A DNA stretch of 7,087 bases from JBAWAP01 sp049589355 (GTDB lineage Bacteria; Chloroflexota; Anaerolineae; VGOG01), in the NCBI GenBank assembly GCA_049589355.1, contig JBAWAP010000184.1, positions 1 through 7,087 on the forward strand, in the 5' to 3' direction. How positions within the stretch are numbered: position 1 is the first letter of the stretch; the number at the start of each line of letters is the position of its first letter. A program made the translations under genes and the position numbers. Under the pieces are notes generated by a model. That model was not told where the DNA came from. It did no database searches and was given only the letters and a program-made list of their open reading frames with translations. Below are positions 1-4,689 of the stretch, in pieces.

Positions 1-105
1 GGGGAGTATGATGAGCGAGCCCTCGAGCGGGTCGATGGCTCCGATCAGCATGGCGATGAGGCCAACGATAACCAGAATATTCGACCAGAGTAAACGTGTT
101 TTCAT
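1..105 (-). CDS. Small membrane protein, 5' part only (runs off the window)
   Basis: The reading frame opens with ATG at 105-103 and stays open for 35 codons to the window edge; its 3' end is not visible. It begins MKTRLLWSNILVIVGLIAML and continues with IGAIDPLEGSLIILP. One hydrophobic membrane helix (about residues 8-23) is followed by a short polar DPLEG loop and the start of a second hydrophobic stretch. That suggests a small two-helix or hairpin membrane protein. A strong ribosome binding site, GAGAGGAG (111-118), sits 5 nt upstream. The start is only 16 bp past the attC1 core (121-127), so there is no room for a promoter and expression must come from upstream. Function unknown; the start and membrane character are well supported. 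Confidence 0.8.
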   Translation of the reverse strand, partial: MKTRLLWSNILVIVGLIAMLIGAIDPLEGSLIILP

Positions 106-120
106 AAGATCTCCTCTCTC

Positions 121-249
121 TGCTAACGGCCCGCGCTTCAGCCGCCGCCGACTCTGGCAAGACTCGCTTCAATAACCAGAGCGATGGCTGCCTCAGAGCG
201 CACGTATACCCGCGCCCGAAGGGCGGTCGGCTGCACGCCGTTGTTGGGC
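121..249 (-). repeat. attC: attC1 recombination site
   Basis: Read on the minus strand, the site opens with GCCCAAC (243-249) and closes with GTTAGCA (121-127). The inner arms pair as CAGCCG/CGGCTG and continue as CCGCC/GGCGG. Extra unpaired bases occur in the 5' arm: a G before CAGCCG and an A after it, the A being the same as in the other sites. An internal hairpin, CGCCC-TTC-GGGCG, lies beside the arm. The arm next to the first extra base has a mismatch, so the orientation rests mainly on the second extra A. It terminates the cassette carrying the 139-aa gene. Confidence 0.85.
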
Positions 250-284
250 GCTGTCCCTCATTGATTCAGAGACACTGATTCCCG

Positions 285-704
285 CTACTTCGTTGCCGTA
301 AAGTTTCCGCTCCCCATGAACTGAAAAGGATATCCCACGCCTGGATACTGCATAATGTCGCCGCCCTGTTCAGATGTAATGGTTTTACAGACCATCACCC
401 CTTCGGCAACAAGTGAGCAGACCCATGTCCCCTCTCCGGAGCGCGGGTTTGGGTGACATTCATGGTATAATCCGAAATCCGATCCAAGCTCAAAGGTGTC
501 CGATGCTATAGCAAAAACGTTGTTGTTGTAATCCATGCCGGGACGCTTCTGGTTGGGCGGATAGTCTACAACGGCTTTTGCTACAAACATCCTGCCTGGA
601 AGCTGGCCGTAATTGTCCCGTGGCTCCAAGGTAAGCCAGCCTGTTTTTCCGTCTTCAAACTCAACCTTCCATCTTCCCACGAGATCATTGGAACTCAAAT
701 TCAC
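285..704 (-). CDS. Hypothetical soluble protein, 139 aa, GTG start
   Basis: I do not recognise the family. The product is 139 aa, without signal peptide or membrane helix. It is rich in alternating strand-like segments (GRWKVEFEDGKTGWLTLE near the start, NVFAIASDTFELG near 62-74, GTWVCSLVAEGVMVCKTI at 92-109), which suggests a small beta-barrel or sandwich. The opening LVGRWKV loosely recalls lipocalin-like folds, but that is inference only. Cysteines are at 83, 96 and 106. The longest frame starts at ATG 752, but no ribosome binding site precedes that ATG and it lies at the predicted transcription start. GTG 704 has AAAGGAGG (712-719) 7 nt upstream and is preferred. The gene has its own promoter, unusual here, and ends 35 bp before attC1. 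Confidence 0.75.
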   Translation of the reverse strand: MNLSSNDLVGRWKVEFEDGKTGWLTLEPRDNYGQLPGRMFVAKAVVDYPPNQKRPGMDYNNNVFAIASDTFELGSDFGLYHECHPNPRSGEGTWVCSLVAEGVMVCKTITSEQGGDIMQYPGVGYPFQFMGSGNFTATK

Positions 705-711
705 GGTGCTG

Positions 712-719
712 CCTCCTTT
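712..719 (-). promoter_or_regulatory. Ribosome binding site that fixes the GTG start at 704
   Basis: On the minus strand this reads AAAGGAGG, close to a perfect anti-16S match, and stands 7 nt before GTG (704-702). The upstream in-frame ATG at 752 has only A/T-rich sequence before it. The site therefore argues for the 139-aa rather than the 155-aa product. Confidence 0.75.
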
Positions 720-760
720 GATTCGATATCTTGGTCCGACCACATTGTTCATTGTTAACG

Positions 761-789
761 TTTAAAATTTTGCGTTAGCAAAACGTCAA
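761..789 (-). promoter_or_regulatory. Predicted sigma-70-type promoter for the 139-aa gene
   Basis: The minus strand has TTGACG (784-789) as -35 (5 of 6 to TTGACA) and TTTAAA (761-766) as -10 (4 of 6 to TATAAT), separated by exactly 17 bp (767-783), in an A/T-rich stretch. Transcription would begin near 754, giving a leader of about 50 nt that contains the AAAGGAGG site before GTG 704. This independently disfavours the ATG at 752. It is a prediction from consensus only. Confidence 0.5.
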
Positions 790-845
790 AATCCTGTATG
801 CCTGAGCAGTTACTATTTTTAATCAAGATTAACATGGCTGACTGC

Positions 846-968
846 ACATAACACGGCATGCAGCCGACCGCGCTGCGCGCGTGGGTAATCAGCGTTGCCG
901 TTCAGCATCCTCGCCGTTGGCGGCTGGTCGGCCCTCGAGGTGCGCGACGGCTGATGCTTTCGTTGGGC
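846..968 (+). repeat. attC: attC2 recombination site, in reverse orientation
   Basis: The ends are ACATAAC (846-852) and GTTGGGC (962-968) on the plus strand. The arms pair as GCAT-CAGCCG against CGGCTG-ATGC. The extra base (G, in GCATGCAGCCG) and the following extra A before CCGCGC both lie on the plus-strand 5' arm. An adjacent small hairpin, GCGC-TGC-GCGC, is on the same arm. This is the pattern that the other five sites show on the minus strand. The plus-strand right end matches GTTRRRY exactly, while the minus-strand core would be the poor GTTATGT. The top strand of this site therefore appears to be plus, opposite to its neighbours, although it stands where the attC of the 1024-1618 cassette is expected. 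Confidence 0.75.
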
Positions 969-1023
969 GGCACATGTGGGTAGGTTTGTGCTTCCCGCCC
1001 ACCTTGTCACATAGCTCTAAGTT

Positions 1024-1389
1024 TCATTCCTCGGTTAGCGCGCCCCGCAATATCTTGCGCTGGCTTACCAGCACGCAAGCCCAGCCTAGCACGGAGAAGA
1101 ACATGGAGAGTATTGCCGCCCCAACAGCGGTCAATGGATTCTGAGCCGTTGGATCAGAACTCAGCATGTTGCCCGGAGGCCCTCCAATACCGCAGGCGAA
1201 CCACGCGGCAAAAAACAAGAACATGTAACCTAGCAGGCTCCATCGTGCGGCTAAGCGCTGACACCCATGTACCAGCGCGTGATACTTCATCCCATTCCAA
1301 ACAAGGAGCGTGAATAGGATCAGGCCAGTCGTACCAAACGTGCCGAAGTACAGCCATATCCACAGGGGATGAGTCAGCGGGAAGTTCAT
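1024..1389 (-). CDS. Small three-helix membrane protein, unknown function
   Basis: The product is 121 aa and I do not recognise a named family. Three hydrophobic segments at about residues 10-32, 51-69 and 87-108 predict a three-pass inner-membrane protein. Between helices 2 and 3 is a loop with GIGGPPGN (67-74), and the C-terminus is basic (SQRKILRG). The frame is open back to ATG 1416, but ATG 1389 has GAGGTG (1395-1400) 5 nt before it and is preferred. The stop of the upstream gene (TGA, 1396-1394) lies 4 nt before this start and overlaps its ribosome binding site, so the two are probably translationally coupled and may act together. It ends 55 bp before attC2. Confidence 0.75.
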   Translation of the reverse strand: MNFPLTHPLWIWLYFGTFGTTGLILFTLLVWNGMKYHALVHGCQRLAARWSLLGYMFLFFAAWFACGIGGPPGNMLSSDPTAQNPLTAVGAAILSMFFSVLGWACVLVSQRKILRGALTEE

Positions 1390-1393
1390 TTGA

Positions 1394-1618
1394 TCACCTC
1401 TGCGCCTCTCGGCCATAGATCAAGCCCCCAATTACCATCAGCACTGCGCCGATAGGTGGAGTCAAGCCTGGGAGTGCTATCAGCCATCCCTGGGTGGGGA
1501 CCAGGGGATATGCCAAGGGGATGCCCGACAAAGTCCATAAGAACGGGATGGTCGTGTGGACAAACAGAAAGAAGACGCCGATATAGAACATGGACGTGCC
1601 CAGTCTCTTACTCGACAT
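1394..1618 (-). CDS. Small two-helix membrane protein, unknown function
   Basis: The product is 74 aa, beginning MSSKRLGTSMFYIGVFFLFV. Two hydrophobic stretches (about 9-29 and 46-68) are joined by a proline-rich loop (GIPLAYPLVPTQGW), and the tail is short and charged (YGREAQR). The frame is open to ATG 1672, but that codon lies inside the attC3 core (1667-1673). ATG 1618 follows GGAAGGA (1626-1632) with 7 nt spacing and is the credible start. It is the first gene of its cassette, 48 bp inside the attC3 end, and is followed after 4 nt by the three-helix protein gene. I see no promoter in the short leader. The pair may form one membrane complex; this is inferred from spacing alone. Confidence 0.7.
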   Translation of the reverse strand: MSSKRLGTSMFYIGVFFLFVHTTIPFLWTLSGIPLAYPLVPTQGWLIALPGLTPPIGAVLMVIGGLIYGREAQR

Positions 1619-1666
1619 GACATGATCCTTCCACGTGATTCGCAAATTACCACTGGTTGACTCGCC

Positions 1667-1795
1667 ACCCAACGGCCTCGAGCTCAGCTGCCCGGCGGCT
1701 CAGGAAATGTGTGACCCATTCTCGCGCAACTTGGCGGGCAAGGCCCCCTACCGTTTCCGCATGCCAGCCGGGTCAGCTGCAGCGAGTTGTTAGGC
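1667..1795 (-). repeat. attC: attC3 recombination site
   Basis: On the minus strand it runs from GCCTAAC (1789-1795) to GTTGGGT (1667-1673), both exact matches to RYYYAAC and GTTRRRY. The arms pair as GCT-CAGCTG-CCCGGC. An unpaired G lies before CAGCTG and an unpaired A after it, both on the minus-strand 5' arm. Length is 129 bp. It terminates the methyltransferase-like cassette, whose stop codon is 10 bp away. Confidence 0.9.
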
Positions 1796-1805
1796 AGCCC
1801 AAGTG

Positions 1806-2375
1806 TCACTTGACTACCAGATACCGCGCAACCCTCTGCAGGTACTCCTCGTACGGCCGGCCGTACTTCGCCCGGCACAGTTTTTCCTCTTCGACGATCT
1901 GGATGTGGTAGCTCGCGCCGACCGCTAGAACGGCAAGAACCAGGAGCCATGACCCACTGGAGATGGCCAGGCCAAGCAGGGCGGAGAAGAGCCCAACCCA
2001 TTGGGGGTTGCGGGAGAACCGGTAGGGGCCTTCAGTCGTGGGCTCGCCCTCCGCGGATCGCGCGAAGTAATGGATCGAGACGACCACCAAGACGGTTCCT
2101 GCGGCGTATAGCCCCAGGCCGATGGTCGCAAGCCAGGCAGGGACTTCGAGCAGAGGCGTGAGACTGATGGCTACCAGAAACAGCGCCGCCACGAGCTGGC
2201 CGAGCCTAAGGACCAGCTTTCTGGTGCCTCGCAGGTTCTCTTTCGGGTCTTCGAAGAGCCACTCGCGCTTCTCTTTGGGAAGCCTAAGGACGGCGGATAT
2301 GAGCGCCGCGCCATACAGGATGAGAAGGATCCAGTGGTTGGCTAGGCCGAGCCTCAGTGTCGGGAGAAAACGCAT
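1806..2375 (-). CDS. Membrane methyltransferase-like protein (isoprenylcysteine/phospholipid methyltransferase family)
   Basis: The product is 189 aa with about four to five hydrophobic segments (roughly 13-31, 58-75, 77-101 and 124-155). The C-terminal half carries the hallmarks of the ICMT/PEMT superfamily: GPYRFSRNPQWVG at 116-128, then an acidic cluster VEEEKL at 161-166 and YGRPYEEYLQRVARYL at 171-186. In characterised relatives these segments form the S-adenosylmethionine pocket of an integral membrane methyltransferase. Bacterial relatives are numerous and their substrates mostly unknown, so I assign the fold, not the reaction. The usual His of the GPYRxxRHP motif is Asn here (RNP). 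ATG 2375 is preceded by AGGGAGG (2382-2388) with 6 nt spacing. The start lies about 29 bp inside the attC4 end, so the cassette has no promoter of its own. Confidence 0.85.
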   Translation of the reverse strand: MRFLPTLRLGLANHWILLILYGAALISAVLRLPKEKREWLFEDPKENLRGTRKLVLRLGQLVAALFLVAISLTPLLEVPAWLATIGLGLYAAGTVLVVVSIHYFARSAEGEPTTEGPYRFSRNPQWVGLFSALLGLAISSGSWLLVLAVLAVGASYHIQIVEEEKLCRAKYGRPYEEYLQRVARYLVVK

Positions 2376-2403
2376 TCCCCACCTCCCTTGATGCAGCAGG
2401 GCT

Positions 2404-2530
2404 GCCTAACGGAAGGGCTCAGCGGCAGCGGCGGGACCGGCGAGACTCGTTGGCATGATCGCTCCATTTCTTCCAAGGCGCTACATACCACCAGCGGCGG
2501 AGCCGCTGTCCGCTGGAGCCGGTGTTGGGC
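2404..2530 (-). repeat. attC: attC4 recombination site
   Basis: On the minus strand it runs from GCCCAAC (2524-2530) to GTTAGGC (2404-2410), both consensus ends. The arms pair as GGCT-CAGCGG-CAGCGGC with two unpaired bases on the minus 5' arm: a C before CAGCGG and an A after it. The 5' arm also forms a perfect alternative hairpin, CAGCGGC-TCC-GCCGCTG. Length is 127 bp. It terminates the cassette of the six-helix membrane protein. Confidence 0.9.
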
Positions 2531-2575
2531 GGCTTTTCTTTCACGCGGCATTGCATTAACTGTCTTCTGATAGTT

Positions 2576-3334
2576 TTATTGCGCCTGTTGTCTCAAGACG
2601 CCCGACCCTAGCTGGAAGAGTCTTCGGGCAACAAGGATGTACCATATTGCAAAAACCACGACAGAAATGAGCGAGAGGAGGGCACCTATTGCTGGCTCGA
2701 AAAACGGCCAAGGGGGACCTATCAGTAGTGCGGTAGCACTTCCCAGAATTCCTACATAAGCGGTTGCTTTGCTGAAAATATTGCTCCGTAGCATAACAAC
2801 TGAGAGTATCAAAGCAGCAACCGACTGGAGGACGAAACTCACAAAGAAAGGAGAACCCTGGTACATGGCAAGCAACGCCTGCCCTGCCGCCAGAAACATG
2901 GATCTCTGCGCGTCTGTCCCCGCCGTCGCGTACTGGTCGCTGAGGGAAAGCATGGCGAAAGCGGGATTCGATGCGATGTAGTCCGCGATTCCAACGAGGC
3001 AAAGGGTCAATGCGATTGCTGTGAAAGTTTTATTGGCTTGTTTCAGGGCAACGTAAAGGCTGAGAAATACTAGACCCGTAATGGCATAGTCGGCGATGAG
3101 CAGGAGGTCGAGCTCCAGGAGACCGAGGAACCAGTTTTCCTGAAATAGCGTGAACCAGTTGGACACGTTGCTTATATTGGGCAAAAAGCCAGGTGGGGGC
3201 CAGCCAAGGAAGATGATCGCCTGGATCGGGATCATCGCTACTACGAGCAGGGCAGATATGCCTCCGACTTTGTAAAGAGGCTTCCAGGCGGAGTCCCCAG
3301 TTTCGGCAATAGTGACTTGATTCATCATTTTCAT
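2576..3334 (-). CDS. Six-helix membrane protein, DUF4386-like
   Basis: The product is 252 aa with six predicted membrane helices (about 22-45, 68-96, 104-122, 160-182, 190-208 and 216-238). The layout, with a first helix ending in a WPPPGF loop, a LLLIADYAITGLVFLSLYVAL helix and a final IWYILVARRLFQL segment, resembles uncharacterised DUF4386-type bacterial membrane proteins. I recall this likeness and have not tested it. No catalytic motif is visible. The start is uncertain: ATG 3334 has AAGGA (3338-3342) only 3 nt upstream, while the in-frame ATG at 3328 has it at 9 nt, so translation may begin two codons later. The gene starts about 46 bp inside the attC5 end and stops 45 bp before attC4. 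It is the only gene of its cassette. Confidence 0.8.
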   Translation of the reverse strand: MKMMNQVTIAETGDSAWKPLYKVGGISALLVVAMIPIQAIIFLGWPPPGFLPNISNVSNWFTLFQENWFLGLLELDLLLIADYAITGLVFLSLYVALKQANKTFTAIALTLCLVGIADYIASNPAFAMLSLSDQYATAGTDAQRSMFLAAGQALLAMYQGSPFFVSFVLQSVAALILSVVMLRSNIFSKATAYVGILGSATALLIGPPWPFFEPAIGALLSLISVVVFAIWYILVARRLFQLGSGVLRQQAQ

Positions 3335-3374
3335 TCATCCTTTCCATTTTGTCCGAGGAGCGGCTGGTGTCGCC

Positions 3375-3503
3375 GCCCAACGGTGGAGCTGAGGCGCAGC
3401 GCCGGATTTGCACTAGCACCCTTGCTCACCAACTACTTTCTGAAACGAACCGCCGATGCTACTCAGCGCCGAAGGCGCTGTCGCCTCCAGCGACGTGTTG
3501 GGC
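3375..3503 (-). repeat. attC: attC5 recombination site
   Basis: On the minus strand it runs from GCCCAAC (3497-3503) to GTTGGGC (3375-3381). The arms pair as GCT-GAGGCG-CAGCGCC, with an unpaired G and an unpaired A flanking GAGGCG on the minus 5' arm. A perfect hairpin, CAGCGCC-TTC-GGCGCTG, adjoins the arm. Length is 129 bp. It terminates the large signalling cassette. Confidence 0.9.
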
Positions 3504-3551
3504 GGCAATGACAAAAGTCCCGTCTCCGGGTCGAGTTCACCCTGAATCAGG

Positions 3552-3812
3552 TCAGTCATCGGAGCCGTATCCGACATGAAGTCTGAGTGCCCGCACGATT
3601 TCGCGTCGTAGATCTTTTGACTCTTCCCGATCCAAAGCTGCTACCAGAGCGTGGAAACCGCGTTTTGTTGGTGGCATACCGGCAAGCTGCTTGATGCCTG
3701 TTTTGCGTGTCTCTTCGTCCTTTGAGGTTATTTTGCCTATGTCTAATCCTGAGACTGAAATGGGAAAGGCGCACCCGCACTTACTCCAACAATAGGTCCT
3801 GGGCCCCAGCAT
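3552..3812 (-). CDS. Short HEAT-like helical protein or fragment; start uncertain
   Basis: An 86-aa reading follows ATG 3812; the frame is open further back to ATG 3872. Residues 29-80 look like real protein: three amphipathic helices, KDEETRKTGIKQLAGM, TKRGFHALVAALDREES and KDLRREIVRALRLHV, in the helix-turn-helix rhythm of HEAT-type repeats. The first 25 residues (four Cys/Trp-rich positions, partly inside the upstream gene in another frame) look non-coding, and no start codon or ribosome binding site suits the credible part. It may be a truncated gene, or a C-terminal domain separated from the upstream membrane protein by a +1 frameshift. The stop lies 48 bp before attC5, where a cassette's last gene is expected. 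Function unknown. Confidence 0.45.
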   Translation of the reverse strand: MLGPRTYCWSKCGCAFPISVSGLDIGKITSKDEETRKTGIKQLAGMPPTKRGFHALVAALDREESKDLRREIVRALRLHVGYGSDD

Positions 3813-4221
3813 GGCGAATATAAGCTTCCAGCAGTTCAACTTCCTCAGCCAACCTTTTTCTGGCTTCCACATCTGACGGATCCGTTCTTCTTAACTCTTC
3901 TTGTCTTTTCTTCAATCGCCGATATTTGGCTCTCAATACAAGCCTCCAGGCCTCTTCTGCGTCCTCATCCCTGAATGCTTCGGTGATTCTCATCCGATCT
4001 AGTGAGTCGTTTATCTTCAAGCTCAAATCATCCAGGGCGTTTCTGAGGTTGCTCTTCAAGTACACAGCTATCAAGATCACTCCTGCTATCTCAGTGAGAA
4101 GATTAAGAGAGAGACTTGTCCAGAAATCTTCTGCGCGAAGAGCAAAGAGGAGAAGGAGGAAGATGAATCCTATAGACAGGATAATAATAGTGATTCGTAG
4201 TATCTGATGCAGCTTATCCAT
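3781..4221 (-). CDS. Two-helix membrane protein with a long charged helical tail
   Basis: The product is 146 aa from ATG 4221. Two membrane helices near the N-terminus (about 8-28 and 36-55) are followed by a highly charged, mostly helical cytoplasmic segment (about 62-135) with KYRRLKKRQEELRR and EARKRLAEEVELLEAY; a coiled coil is likely. No enzymatic motif is seen and no family is recognised. The frame is open to ATG 4248, just 6 nt after the receiver gene stop, but that ATG has no clear ribosome binding site. ATG 4221 has AAAGGA (4227-4232) 5 nt upstream and is preferred. As the third gene of the operon it may be the membrane partner or output of the kinase-receiver pair; this is inferred from position only. 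Confidence 0.7.
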   Translation of the reverse strand: MDKLHQILRITIIILSIGFIFLLLLFALRAEDFWTSLSLNLLTEIAGVILIAVYLKSNLRNALDDLSLKINDSLDRMRITEAFRDEDAEEAWRLVLRAKYRRLKKRQEELRRTDPSDVEARKRLAEEVELLEAYIRHAGAQDLLLE

Positions 4222-4254
4222 ATCTATCCTTTCGTTACCCAAGGCCATGCGCTA

Positions 4255-4689
4255 TCACGTGTTATGATGCTCCTCCAGCACCTTATGCACGGACTCTTGA
4301 ACCTGGCGAGGCAGAATGCCCCTTTTCGAGAGCACTTCGTCAACTCCCAATGCTTCGAGAGTGTCAGTGAGCTCGTCAGCCACGACTGATAACACGACTA
4401 CCGGCACTTCAATCTGGAGCTCACGATACATGTACTTGAGCAGACCGATCCCCGCGTACTCTTCCCGTCTCCAATTCTCTACTTCAGGCAGTATCTCGTT
4501 AGTGCGCTGATCCCTGAGTGGTAAGATTATGTCCACAACTATCACGTCATAGTCTTGCCAGTCTTGAACTTTGCGGTAGGCCTCATTCGCGGATGTTGCA
4601 CTGACTACTGTGAAGCCTTCCTTTTCGAGGCGGCGAAACAGTCCCGCCACATGATAGTAGTCGTCTTCGATCCATAGTATCTTAGGCAT
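4255..4689 (-). CDS. Stand-alone response-regulator receiver protein
   Basis: This 144-aa protein is a single receiver domain. Expected phosphotransfer residues are present: the acidic pair Asp9-Asp10 (ILWIEDD), phospho-acceptor Asp53 (VIVVDIILP), Ser101 in the Thr/Ser switch position (VVVLS) and Lys122 (LSKRG). It has no DNA-binding or enzymatic output domain, so it would act by protein contact or as a phosphorelay step. The segment between strand 3 and strand 4 (about 54-95) is some 18 residues longer than in CheY-like receivers and contains PLRDQRTNEILPEVENWRRE. The ATG overlaps the kinase stop by 8 nt (ATGCCTAA). AGGAGG (4696-4701) lies 6 nt upstream inside the kinase gene. Coupling to the kinase is therefore strong, and the kinase is its likely phosphodonor. 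Confidence 0.92.
   Translation of the reverse strand: MPKILWIEDDYYHVAGLFRRLEKEGFTVVSATSANEAYRKVQDWQDYDVIVVDIILPLRDQRTNEILPEVENWRREEYAGIGLLKYMYRELQIEVPVVVLSVVADELTDTLEALGVDEVLSKRGILPRQVQESVHKVLEEHHNT

Noticed and set aside
250..284. TCAG...CTGA inverted repeat after the 139-aa gene
   Set aside because: Only four pairs and no T tract; not a credible terminator.
819..1144. ORFs on both strands across attC2 (819-1010 minus, 881-1144 plus)
   Set aside because: They arise from the stable, stop-poor palindromic arms of the attC and overlap the end of the membrane protein gene; no ribosome binding site or protein-like composition.
2531..2575. Small inverted repeat after the six-helix gene as a terminator
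   Set aside because: On minus, AACT...AGTT pairs weakly with internal mismatches and no U-run follows.
2556..3002. Minus-strand ORF inside the six-helix membrane gene
   Set aside because: Shadow frame of a well-supported membrane protein; no start signal and Cys/Arg-rich composition.
3556..3780. Minus-strand frame starting with GTG right after the 3781 stop
   Set aside because: Translation is rich in Arg, Ser and His without hydrophobic rhythm, while the alternative frame over the same bases gives HEAT-like helices.
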